NCBI GenBank assembly: GCA_002914805.1
Contig: JXTB01000124.1
Coordinates: 490,065-554,064, forward strand
DNA: 64,000 nucleotides
Origin: Parasponia andersonii
Lineage: Eukaryota; Streptophyta; Magnoliopsida; Rosales; Cannabaceae
Reading direction: 5' to 3'
Numbering within the stretch: position 1 is the stretch's first letter; every line of letters begins with the position of its first letter. The position numbers and the translations under genes are program-made. Below the pieces are notes generated by a model, which had not been told where the DNA came from, made no database searches, and was given only the letters and a program-made list of their open reading frames with translations. Shown here in pieces: positions 22,764 through 33,867 of this stretch.

Positions 22764-25700
22764 CTTTCAAGATCTCACATGTTATTTATGATGTTTACTT
22801 CAAGCTGTTATAAAATAGATGTTAGAGCACGAAAGGTCGAAACGCATAATGAAATGTATTTCTTTGGCTTTTATTTTTCAGGCAACTATGAATTAAAAAG
22901 AAAAAATTCAATTTTCAACTTTCAAATAAGCATAAGAAATGGCCTTATATTTACTTGCTTTGAATTTCTGCTCTTCGTCTCTGGCTTTTTCTTTCTTAAT
23001 AAGATTCTTTTAAGTTCCGTTTAAAGCTCGGATTTTGAAAAAAAAAATTACAGAGAAAAACTCATAAGAAAAACAAAAAAGAAAATGCTTTCTTAAAAGT
23101 TTATAGCTAGAGCTAAAAGTTTATAACTAGAACTTTACTTTCTCTCTTTTGTTTTTACTAATTAATTTGTCAATATTCTATATACTAAAATATAATATCT
23201 AATCAAAATCTTGCTTTGTTGATAAATTTTTTTATCATCTTTTGCTTCAATCTAAATAAAAGAAAATAAAATCTCTTAAAATATTTTTTCTTTCCCCCCA
23301 AAAATTCAAGTTCCAATCTTAGTAGTTTTGGTCAATCTTTGTCGATGAATGCCGAAAATGTGAGCTATTTTTAATTTCTTTTCTATATATGCTAATACTA
23401 ATACCTGCGCATAGGCTGCTTATGTGGTGGTGTTATTTTGATACATTAATTTATAGAGGCTGTAGTTGGCAATAAGTTTGCCGAGAAAATAAATGCAAGT
23501 ACGCACGATAACATTGTGAGATCTTGTCACCTGCCATGATGTGTATTTAATTATCTATTTTTCAATAAAGGTAGAAATGAGTATAGTTCTAGTCAAAATT
23601 GCAGAGACTAAGATAAGGATGGTGATAATGAATATATAATGTGCTGTTTACAGATGGTTTCCATGTGACACCGGGAACTATAGATGAAGCTTTTAAAGCA
23701 AAGTTGGCAATTAAGAGAAATGGGAGAGACAAGATGAGGAGAACGTTCTGTACCTTCTGAAATATGGTTATATTGGTACATTTAATAAATATAATAAACG
23801 AGGACATGAATATCTGAAGCTTTATCTGCTCTTGTAATAAGAAATGGATAATTGAAAAAAAAAAAAAACAACAACAAACTTGAGAGTATGGATTTCTTTA
23901 ATTTTAATCATATTTTTTAGCTGGTATAAAATTATATCTTAATATTTAAAATTTCTGTAAATATATACTCTTAGTGTCCAAATTGACTGAAAAATTCTGC
24001 ACTAAACACAAAATTCAAATTGATGATATCTTATTTTTACTGATGAATGCTTAAAATCTATTAAAAATAAAAAATAAACATAAATCATAAAATTTGTACA
24101 CATAAAATAGAAATTTGTAAAGATTTTACATGTGGATGTGTAATTTTATAAAGCTAAAATATAGAGTTAAAACTGCAGAAATCTCATACTTCAGATTTTT
24201 TTTAACAATTAATCCTACTAAGAAAAAAAGCAAGAAAATAGCATATTTGTGCACAAAATGAAAGTTCTTATTTTTTTGGGAGGGGGGCTTGGTAGGAGAC
24301 GAGTAATACAAACGTGGCTAGTTGCCAACAATGGGGACCGTGACTAGGTCTCTTTGTTTTGTTATTAATACATTTATCAAAGGTGCCAAGTGGTTTGAGT
24401 TAGATCTAGTTCAACTTTCGGTTCAAAAGTGTGCTTGTAGACTTCATTAATAAAGTACTTAATTAGTTTACTTTCATTAATCTCATCTGTGAATTTGATC
24501 TTCATAATGAATCTGAAAACCTTGTCTGAAAGTTTTTCTTTTCTCTCTCTTTTCTGTTCTTGCTTTTCACCCCCTGGAAGAAAAAGAAAAGCTATGAGGG
24601 AGGGTCTATGGGGGATTTTTTTATTTTTATTTTTTTTCAAACTTTTATTTATTTGTACTTGGAGGTGAATTTAATGTTTAATACGGAGGAGATATTATTC
24701 TGGGAGGCTGTGAGCTTTGCTAAAAGACAATAATACTTGTCCATTCCGTTCCTCCCAAAGTCTATGTTATATGATAGTGACAAAATAAAATTCCCAAAAG
24801 TGCATCATATTCAGGCCCCATCATCATAGTCATCTTCAACTTCATGGTTCTCTCACCATTTACACTCGCTGCACAGGAGCGTCATGAACACTTCCACTAA
24901 AATTAAAAAGCTTATGTGCAAATTGCCATCACAATGTGTCCCTAAAATTCTAATAAGCTCTTAAGAATCCAAAAGAAGCACAAACAAACAAAAACTCCCA
25001 CAACTACAATGGAAGTCAATTCCATTTCATTTTGCTAAGAACTTTAAGAACTATGGACCTTTAGTGCTTGTTAATTCACCTAGGTGACATTACGAGAATT
25101 GACGTCTATCTCTTACAAATTTCCCATTCGAATATTCTCTTACCTCTAGGGTTAGGTGATATTCTAGTCATGTGATCTTTATTTACGTGAAAACTATTAT
25201 AGAAATTTGTATTAACTTATATATCAAAATCATATATAATCAGGTGAGCACTATTGAATAATTACAGCAGAAAATCAAAACAAACCCCACGCGCTCTGAG
25301 ATCGAGTGGTGTAAGATTTTCCTAGTTCCCATTGCGAGAAAACCGCAACTTGCTCGAATCTATCTACTAAAGATTTTCTCCATGGGTACAGCCAGTTATA
25401 ACTTCATAAACAAATCATATAACGACACGTTCTGTTTGAGGGTATCTTGGTAATTAGAAACTGCTTGGTTGTCACCAAAGTCATCATGACTTTAAAGCTA
25501 AATTACCATGTTATCCCTGACTTGTGCAGCTAGCAAGTTTGATTGGTCTAAATGCTGAAAATAATAATAAGCCCACCACACAAAAATTCACTAGTAAAGA
25601 CAGTGCTTTCCATATTTTTCCTCTGACAATCTCTGAGCTGTAAACCTCAGACTCCAAAATTTGAAAGAGGGAGATAGGGAGAGAAAGTAAGACAAAGGAA

Positions 25701-25915
25701 GAGAGAGTTTTTTTTAAAAAAAAAAAAAAAAGGTTGTTCCTCTCATCCAATATGCTAATAAATAAATAAAACAACAAGTGTTTTCGTTTTTGGCGTTGTT
25801 GAAGTTTTGTGTTGTGGGTCTAAAAAGTCTTTAAAAAGGTCATTTTTTTATTCTGTGTTTGTTTTTTGGTTTTGGGTTTTGGTTTTTTGTAAGGGATTGG
25901 AACTAGATGGTAAGG
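22764..25915. other. Intergenic DNA and LIM gene promoter/5' UTR
   Basis: No gene recognised from 22.8 to about 25.4 kb. The last 250 bases or so carry a purine-rich stretch (GAGAGAAAGTAAGAC, poly-A) likely to be the 5' UTR or core promoter of the LIM gene. Confidence 0.5.
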
Positions 25916-27843
25916 ATGGCAACATTTGGAGGGACTACCCAGAAGTGCAAGGCATGTGAGAAGACTGTGTACTTGGTTGATCAGCTTACTGCTGACAACA
26001 TAGTCTACCACAAGGCCTGTTTCAGATGCCACCACTGCAAACGCACCCTCAAGGTCACTCGTGACTCTTTCTTGGGAAAAAAAGAAGTCATGGTTTCTTT
26101 TCATTTGATCATATAGTTGTTTATATATATGAGCTCAAATATGGATTTTTCTATCTGGGTTTGGTTTAGAGTTGATGATTATATTGATTAAGTTTTGTAT
26201 TTGTGGATGATGAGGATGATATCTTAGAGAAAATTGAGTTTTGATTCAATTTGGCCATATCAGTCTCTTGTTTCAACCATTTAAACAAGAGGGTTTGGGT
26301 TAATTGCTTAGTAAGATGCTGTTTAGTTGGCTTTTGTTTGATGTGTAAGATTGAGTCTGTGATTGCTTGATGTGGAGGGTTTGGATCAATATAAAATTTT
26401 AATGACTTGTATCCTCTGTTGCTAAGGATAATCTTGTCATGAATCGGATTTCAAAATATCGATTCTTCGTCTTCATTGAAATTTTTTCTTAGAAAGCTTT
26501 TTTAGTGAATAGCGGATTCCTAAACTAGTCATTTCTCATTGCATTCAAGAAAGTGGCTAAATAGCTTGCCATCAAGTTGAGAATTAGGGACTATGCAGTT
26601 ACTTGTTAATCTGAAGTATGCCGTATCATTCTTTTCTCTTGGTGATTAAAAGAACGAAGAAGTCTTTCAAGTGATCCTATAAGCATTGAATTGAAGCAGA
26701 AATAGCAATAATGCATGGTTTATAGTGCTAAAGATTTCTTTTATATTTCATCTCAGTATAGAAATATTCAACTTGATATGACAAATCTAAATTAAAGTAA
26801 TTATTGTTCAATCAGTCTGCAAAATATGGAAACAAAGATTAAACAGTATGAACACTATTTCCATGGTCTATCAAGATGGACCTACAATTTGGTTTGCATT
26901 TGTGTTCTTGCTATTTCTAGATTCTGAAATTAAACCTTGTCATTCTGTCTTTTGCAGCTGAGTGATTATTCCTCTTTCGAGGGTGTTTTGTACTGCAAGC
27001 CTCACTTCGATCAACTCTTTAAGAGGACCGGTAGTTTGGATAAAAGTTTCGAAGGTGATAAGTTGTTATCCCTTTGGCATATTGATTCACCTAACCAATA
27101 TCTTCTTGCTGAGGCCCAATCCTAAGCTTTTTTTCTGTCTTATTTACATGTAGGTACTCCTAAAATTGTTAGAGACAGATCAGCTGATCAGGTACCATGT
27201 CTTGATATGCTAGTTATCTTTCACTTGTAGAAACCATATTTAATACTTCAGACTAAGTATTCTAGTACTTTCTAGATGGAAGTTGCTCCTATGCCAAGGC
27301 TTAAATTTTATTTTTCCTTGTTAGCATTCCAAGTTGTTGTTAACAATAAGAAATTTTACAGGTCCAAACAAACAGCAAAGTTTCGCGTTTGTTTGCTGGA
27401 ACACAAGAAAAGTGTGTTGCTTGCAAGAAAACTGTTTATCCAATTGAGAAGGTAATGACTTGAGCATTTGATGTCTGTACATAAACAATTATATGCATCA
27501 TGAGGAAGACCTTAATTTTCCTGAGAATGCAACCAAGGGAGATAAAAAGAAATTATAAGACTTTTGGCCCTGTGCTTCTTCTTGAGTAGATTAGGCACTA
27601 AGTGAGGTTCCCCATTTTTTTTTTTTTTTTCAGGTTGCTGTTGATGGTACATCATACCATAAAGCCTGTTTCAGATGCACACATGGCGGTTGTGTGATCA
27701 GCCCATCAAACTACATAGCCCACGAACAACGTCTCTATTGTAAGCATCACCATAACCAACTCTTCAAGGTGAAAGGAAACTTCAGCCAACTTGACAGGCA
27801 TGAAGACGTGAAAGGGGTGACTGAGAACGCAGAGACCGAGTAA
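25916..27843 (+). CDS. WLIM1: Two-LIM-domain actin-bundling protein, WLIM1 type
   Basis: Five exons splice to 190 residues: 25916-26053, 26958-27054, 27155-27192, 27362-27451, 27634-27843. Phases agree, introns are GT-AG, and it ends at TAA 27841-27843. LIM1 zinc ligands are C11, C14, H32, C35, C38, C41, C59 and H62. LIM2 ligands include C109, C112, H130, C133, C136, C141 (CTHGGC) and C157, with the usual plant spacing. The start MATFGGTTQKC and the ends SPSNYIAHE and KHHHNQLF resemble WLIM1 members. Plant two-LIM proteins bind and bundle actin filaments and some enter the nucleus; those roles are family knowledge. I chose the ATG at 25916; an in-frame ATG nine bases upstream would add MVR. 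The long first intron (904 bp) is typical. Subtype is inferred without a tree. Confidence 0.93.
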
Positions 27844-28549
27844 TTTTTACCACACTACGATCTGTTTTGGTCATGGGATTTTCTCGGTGAAAATCAAAAG
27901 CAACTGTTTGTAGCGTACAAGAAGAGTCTTGTTTGAGTTTTTTTTTCTTCTCACTTTTTTGCTAAATTTTTGAAGGTGTTGGTGAATTGGCTGTAATAAA
28001 CTGTGTGTTAGGCAATTGTCTTTTGTCAGTTTTTCTGATTTGAGGCTTGTTATGGATTCGTAAGACCAGAGGAATCTGCTTGTGATAAAGTTCCAGTCTT
28101 CTGTCTGTAATCCTTCTTTTATCTTTTTCATTATATACAAATACATGTTACAAACAAGAAGTCTGGACAGAAATTTCTGAACACTGTCCAAAACTGTAAG
28201 CATAATAACATCAAATTTCTCAGCCAAGGGAGCAAAGAGTTTTAATGTCTTGAGTTTCATGACATAGAAACCAAGAAAAAGCTGTTTGGTTTCAGGGATT
28301 TTCAGGTTCTTGTTGAATGGAATCAATACTAGTTTCTCCATATCTTGTTTTGGGGTGTCAAAATGTGTTTTTGAATTTTGGGGTGTCAAGAGAATAATGT
28401 CTCCACAAAGTTATGGAACTGAATGTCTTTACTATTTCTCTATATCAAACAAAGCTGAGAGAATTGCTTTTACGTTAAAACCAAGCAAAATGCTCATTTT
28501 TCTTTTAGCCGAGGAAAAAAAATAAAAAATGAACATGTCAAACAATTCA

Positions 28550-28797
28550 GAGGCGGGATGCCATTTTGTTTGCATTTTCCATGGTGGTCCAAAAGACGAC
28601 ATTAATATAGGACATTAAGCTATATTCTTTCACAAGTTATCTTAGTAGGACTTGTTCTTCAAATCAGACAAATCGTAAGTGAGATGCCTTATGGTTTACA
28701 TTTCCCATGCTGGTCCAAAATGCAACATTAATACAAGACATTAACGTATATTCCTTCATAATATATCTTAGTAGGACGTATTCTTCATAAAAATTAC
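28550..28797. repeat. Tandem duplication, 126-bp unit, two copies
   Basis: Units share GATGCC, TTT(G/A)CATTTTCCCATG, TGGTCCAAAA, ACATTAATA, GGACATTAA and ATCTTAGTAGGAC. The word ATG(G/C)TGGTCC recurs at 28581 and 28707. About 80% alike by eye and non-coding. Confidence 0.8.
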
Positions 28798-29036
28798 TTA
28801 CATTTCTTTTAACATGAAATCTTAAACATATAAGAAAGTTGTCCGTCCCTTCGAGACTGGTCCCATTTAACAAAAATTGGTAACATAATAATGTGTCGCA
28901 ATTTTGTACAAAAGCAACATAATTAGAGCACAAATTGGATTAATGAACGGACAAATAACATCACATATAAGTTGATATATAATTAATCGAAAATATTATT
29001 GCTAGTTGTTTTACTTCTTAGCAGAATTAATTACAG

Positions 29037-29126
29037 GTTATTGTGTGTTATATATTTGTAATTGTATGTGAATATTTACGTGTTATTGTGTGTTACATAT
29101 TTGTAATTGTATGTGAATATTTACGT
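29037..29126. repeat. Tandem duplication, 45-bp unit, two copies
   Basis: Near-perfect copies opening GTTATTGTGTGTTA and closing GTGAATATTTACGT, differing at one base. Confidence 0.9.
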
Positions 29127-29705
29127 GAAGGAAGACTACGTCAAACGCGTCTATATGTATATACACACCATAGCACATGCAGGTGATACTCAACTAAAAA
29201 ATTTTGAGTTAGAATTGTCAGCACCGCATGGTCGGAAGTTTTTGAGCATCTCACCTGGAAAAAAAAAAAATCCATTAATCAGGATGACTAATCTCTCACC
29301 ACCTTCTATCCTTCTAACTTTAAAATAATAATAATAATAGTAATAAATAAATAAATAAACTGCATATAAATTATAATTTCAGTAATATGTAGAAAGGAGA
29401 ATAGCATTGATTTATGTGCATTTTATTCCAGTTGTTTATTATTTGTTTATTATTATTTGTTGGTTTTATTTGATTAGTGTAGATGTATTTTCTGGACACC
29501 CTTATATATATATTTTTAATATAAACGAGTTTCTCAAAAAAAATATTATTAATTAAATAAAAAATTTAAAATTACTAATGTAAATATAAGAATTATAATT
29601 TCAAACTCTTAAAAATAAATCACAAACATAAACATAACTAAATTTAATGGTGGGTTTCCAAAAACTATAAATTTATTACTTATTAGTGTATATGCTATTA
29701 TTTAT

Positions 29706-29775
29706 AAGAAATTAGGTTAAATATGCTCCCTAATACCCTTATTTTGGCCCATATGCACAAGTTAAAAAACATTTG
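29706..29775. repeat. Left terminal inverted repeat of the MULE
   Basis: Matches the right end in inverted orientation, strongest over AGAAATTAGGTTAAATAT and TATTTTGG(C)CCATATGC. The inner limit is approximate. Confidence 0.8.
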
Positions 29776-30049
29776 AAAAATATGTTTGAGGACGAAAATA
29801 CCCTTACTAATACCTAAGAGAAAATATGTCTCACTTTCAAAGGAGTGTCCATCATACTTCCCTCAAAAACTCCTCATTTCTCTCTCTCTCCAACTCTCTC
29901 TTTCGTCTCCTTCTCTGAAGAGCCAAGAACCCGTCGTGTCGTAAACCGAGGAAGACGAAAACTCGTCGTGCCGTCTATTGTAAATCTCTCTCACTGTTTA
30001 GGATTACGTTGAGAAAAATGAGTCCCCAAAAGAAGTTAAGCAAAATATG

Positions 30050-30770
30050 ATTTGAGCGTTTTATTTTTTTTGAATTTAGGGCATTTGTAGTAGAAGACGA
30101 TTTAGAAATTTTTGACTTCATTTCGACATTTTTTCGTTGTATTTTCGATTAATTTCGTTAAAATTTCGATCATATTTCGATGAGTATGGCTAAAAATAGT
30201 ACCGGAAAATCACGTGAAATTCGACGTATTTTCGATGGTATTTCGACGTGTTTTCGATGGTATTTCGACTGTGTTTCGATTTACAGAGTCGAAATTTCGA
30301 TACCTTTTCGATGATATTTTAAAATAGGTAAAATAAACTTTCAATGTTATTTCGACTGTGTTTCGATTTTATTTTGGTGAGATTTCGATGAATAGTGCTG
30401 AAATTTCGATACATTTTCGATGACATTTTAAAATAGAAAATAAGGCTGCTCTAAATTTTCGATGTTAGTTCGACTGTTTTTCGATGACAGTTCGATGACC
30501 TTTTCTAGTAGCTAGTAGTTAATCTTTTTTCGACTGTTTTCGATTAATTTTTGATTCCATTTCGACGTGCTCTGTTTTTCGATTATTTTTGATGGACAAT
30601 TTCGACCTCTTGGCTATTTGTTCTCATTTGAGATAGTTTCTGTAAGATTTTTCGATGACAATCGAAATCTCGTCGAAATCAAAATGATCGAAATTTCGAT
30701 CACTTTTCGACCTATTTCGATGCATTTCAACTATATTTCTACGTAATTTAGATGCTTTTGATATATGTTA
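30050..30770. repeat. Left subterminal TTTCGA array of the MULE
   Basis: About 700 bp packed with TTTCGATG, TTTCGACTG and TTTCGATT words separated by 5-20 bases, lying between the left end and the start of the protease gene. Predominantly one orientation (TTTCGA on the plus strand). Confidence 0.9.
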
Positions 30771-30809
30771 AATTTGTAAAAATTTTGTCTAAATTGCTTT
30801 GTTCCTCTT

Positions 30810-33346
30810 ATGCCGAACCAAAAGTCAAAGCTCCTTGTACCTTTTGGAGAACACTTTCCTGGAAGGGTCACTATAAAAGGAACAATGGTGATGTCGAAGA
30901 TTAAGGAGAGATTTGATAAGTATGATTTGTTAGAGAGGGCAAAGAAGTGTCCGTTTAAGTAGTTTTTTCTTGCTCCTCCAATGCAAGCATCAGGAGTACT
31001 TATACACCAACTATTGTTGAGGAAGGTGAAATCCAAAAACCCGGCGGAGTTGCAGTTTTTCATTNNNNNNNNNNNGATAGCAACTTGAGATTCGGGCTTG
31101 GTGAGTTTGCGTTGATAACGGCGTTAAACTTTGGCAAAGATCTAGACGTTGTGAAGTACAAATCTATGTCTAGTAGCATGAGGCTCAGAGAGACATACCT
31201 GAATAATGAAGCTAATGTGAGATCCGGTGAATTAGAAGCTGCATTTCTAAATTGTGAGGAGAAGGAGGACGTATGGAAGTTGGGGTTGTGCTACTTGGTA
31301 GATGGGCTCTTGATGGCACAGGAGTCAAGTACCAAGATTTTGATGGATATGCTCTCTTTTGTGGAGAATGAGGAGGATTTCTTTAATTATCCATGGGGAA
31401 GGCGATCTTACGAAAGAACGTTTCCTAGTTTGAATAAGGACATGATGCATCAGAGGGAAAACTACCTTCAGAAGATGAAAAAGAATAAGAAGGCGAAAGA
31501 AGCTAAATACACAGTCTATGGGTTTAGCATTGCTTTACAGTATTGGGCTTATGAGGCTATCCCCAAGCTTACTGGTGCATTTTCTGAGAACCTTGGCATC
31601 AAATTCCCAAGGATGCTGTCATGGACAAGCAATAAAACACCAACGATGATGGATTGTATTGATGTATTCAAGATTAAGAAAGTAAGTCCAGAAAATTAAT
31701 TTTATTCTATATAATTAATTTTATAAATTCATAAGTTGATTGAACTTTATTTTGAACTATCTTGCAGCTTGTCACAAAGGCGTTATTGAATCCACGGGAG
31801 GCTGAGAAAGAATTCTATGAACATATATATCACGATCCACACTATAGCCTCGGCAGTACTTGAGTTGAGGAAAAGGGAATTGATGTTGAGGACGAGGACG
31901 AGAACAAGAAGGAGGCGGCTGAAGCAAAGCGAGTTACAGAGGGGGCGGGCATCTTTGACGCTCCCACAAACAAAGTAGAGGAGGAACCATTAGATGACGT
32001 GCCTCGTTCACATAAGTTCTATCTTGAGTTGAAGACTGACATCGCTGAGTTGAAGGCAAATCAGACTGAACTGAAGGCGAACCAGGTGATTGTCAATGAT
32101 AAACTTGATAGGTTGTTGAAGATGATGGAGGAAATCAAAGCACATCGGCAGCCAACTGGTTCTGAATCTGAGGCCACCCAGTCGGATGTCCTTCCTGAAG
32201 GGTATCAGCCAGGTGAAGATGTTGTCATAAAGACTCCCACTAAAGAGCACACTCCTGAAGAGCAGCAAACTCTAGGAGTGAAAGAGTTACAACTAGCTGA
32301 GATGGTTACAGTTAAGTTTGGGAGGAAGAAACGGGTCGGCCAACGATCTAAGAGACTCATTGACTATACCGATCCGTCAAACAAGAAGTTCAAGGTTAAT
32401 GATCCATGCAAACTAAACCCATTCCGGAAAATTGAAAATAAACAGCTTGATACATTTAGGAGATGACTTGCAGGACTTATTGATAACCGGAAACCAATCC
32501 AGCTTCCCACTGGTGATGCTACTACTAGATTCTTCTTCCACTTGCAGACTCCTTGGAAGTGGCTTGCAGATGAGGTAATTGGATTTATAATTAAATTTTT
32601 CTTTCTTCATTTTGAAATCCTTTTTTATATTCACTTAAAATTTATTATATTCTCTCCATTTGCAGCATATTGACGCGGCTTTTCGGTTGATATGAGAATG
32701 CCTTTGGCTTTTCCCAAAGACTTATAGAAAGAAGGTCGCCCTTGCGGATACAGTCTACATTGTATGCATGAATGGTCGGTGGGATGCATTCCGAAAAACC
32801 TCCAATAAAGCGAAATTTTTGTGGGATGACCAGCTTACTGACTATGCTAAAGGAGATGCAGATAATTTTCAACATGGCTGGGAGGAGGTTGACGAAGTTT
32901 ACTATCCCTTGAACATCGGTTCAAATCATTGGGTTCTTGTGCAGATAGATCTTCCTGCACATATGCTCACAGTATATGACTCTGACCAAGCATTTTATGA
33001 TGATGCACGTGTCCAGGAAGCCATGCGTCCAATGATGAAGATGTTGCCATACTTTCTGCTGAATGTAGAAGGAGTTGCTGATCGTGATGATCTTGATTTG
33101 ACTACAACGACGAAACATCGTGATTTTGATATTAGAAGGTTACCTCCCAATGTAGTGCCACAAACAACAAAGAGGTAATTCAATACAATATAAGGATATT
33201 AACAAACATTTATTCAATTGGTAATTTTGACACTAACTAGAACTATTTGCCTTTGCAGTGGAGATTGCGACGTTTTTGTTGTAAAGCACTTAGAATGTCT
33301 GTTAGACGACATTCCACTGTCCAACATTGTTGATGATGTTATGTAA
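30810..33346 (+). pseudogene. MULE-borne Ulp1-like cysteine protease (DUF1985 + C48 peptidase), broken
   Basis: The reading starts at ATG 30810 (MPNQKSKLLVPFGEHF). After the 11-N gap it runs into a DUF1985-type region (FGLGEFALITALNFG). Exon ends fit at 31681/31769, 32574/32666 and 33176/33260. The middle part is charged and coiled-coil-like (IAELKANQTELKANQ). The C48 protease part keeps the His (SNHWVLVQID), Asp (VYDSD), Gln (VVPQTT) and Cys (SGDCDVF) positions; the residue after Cys is Asp where Gly is usual. In-frame stops lie at 30960 (TAG), 31861, 32464 and 32693 (all TGA), so no full protein can be made. Ulp1 enzymes cleave SUMO-like modifiers; what the MULE version does is not known. 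It ends at TAA 33344-33346. Confidence 0.85.
31065..31075. other. Assembly gap (11 N) inside the protease gene
   Basis: Eleven N bases between two parts of the same reading. The DUF1985-type region continues after it, so little sequence seems to be missing. Confidence 0.95.
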
Positions 33347-33554
33347 CATTCAAGACAGAAATTATGTGTAGATTTATTCTACCAGAATATAGAGCCATAG
33401 GTGTATAATAAATTTGTGTATAGTTGTTAGTTTTGCTCATTTTTTTAAATAATTTTATTTAGGATAAAGTAGCTGATGTATTGTGCATGTTATGTTACTG
33501 TGCATACTCAGGTTAAAAATTGAAGTCAAAACGAATGAGATATAATTCAGCTTG

Positions 33555-33705
33555 TTAACCAAAGTCGAAATTCGATGATATTCGTCATTGTTTTCGATGA
33601 CATTTAGATGCATTTTGATTCATTTTCGATGATTTTTCGACTATTGCATTTCGATTCGAAATTTCGATGCATTTTCGAGAATTTTTCGACTATTGCAATT
33701 TTTTC
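33555..33705. repeat. Central TTTCGA array between the two convergent MULE genes
   Basis: A short array of TTTCGATG, TTTTTCGACTATTGCA (twice) and similar words, with the same orientation as the left array, between the 3' ends of the two genes. Confidence 0.85.
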
Positions 33706-33867
33706 AAAACATTATATCATTTTAATAAAGTAAATAATATTCCAAACTTATTCCAACTAAAATATTAAAATTATTCATTACAACGTTGTACTTAAAATTA
33801 AAATGATAAAATTAATAGTATAAAATTCTCAAGATACGTCATTTGTTATTTGATTTTCTATACAAAA

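Larger units (their letters stand above)
27844..29705. other. 3' flank of the LIM gene and intergenic DNA
   Basis: The first 250 bases are probably 3' UTR. No other gene recognised. Two tandem duplications inside are listed separately. Confidence 0.5.

Noticed and set aside
27871..28389. 172-residue open frame on the minus strand
   Set aside because: Lies opposite the 3' UTR and downstream flank of the LIM gene; no motif recognised and composition is that of non-coding AT-rich DNA. A missed gene is possible but not supportable.
30731..31063. 110-residue open frame on the minus strand
   Set aside because: Shadow of the Ulp1-like gene's first exon, which reads sensibly on the plus strand.
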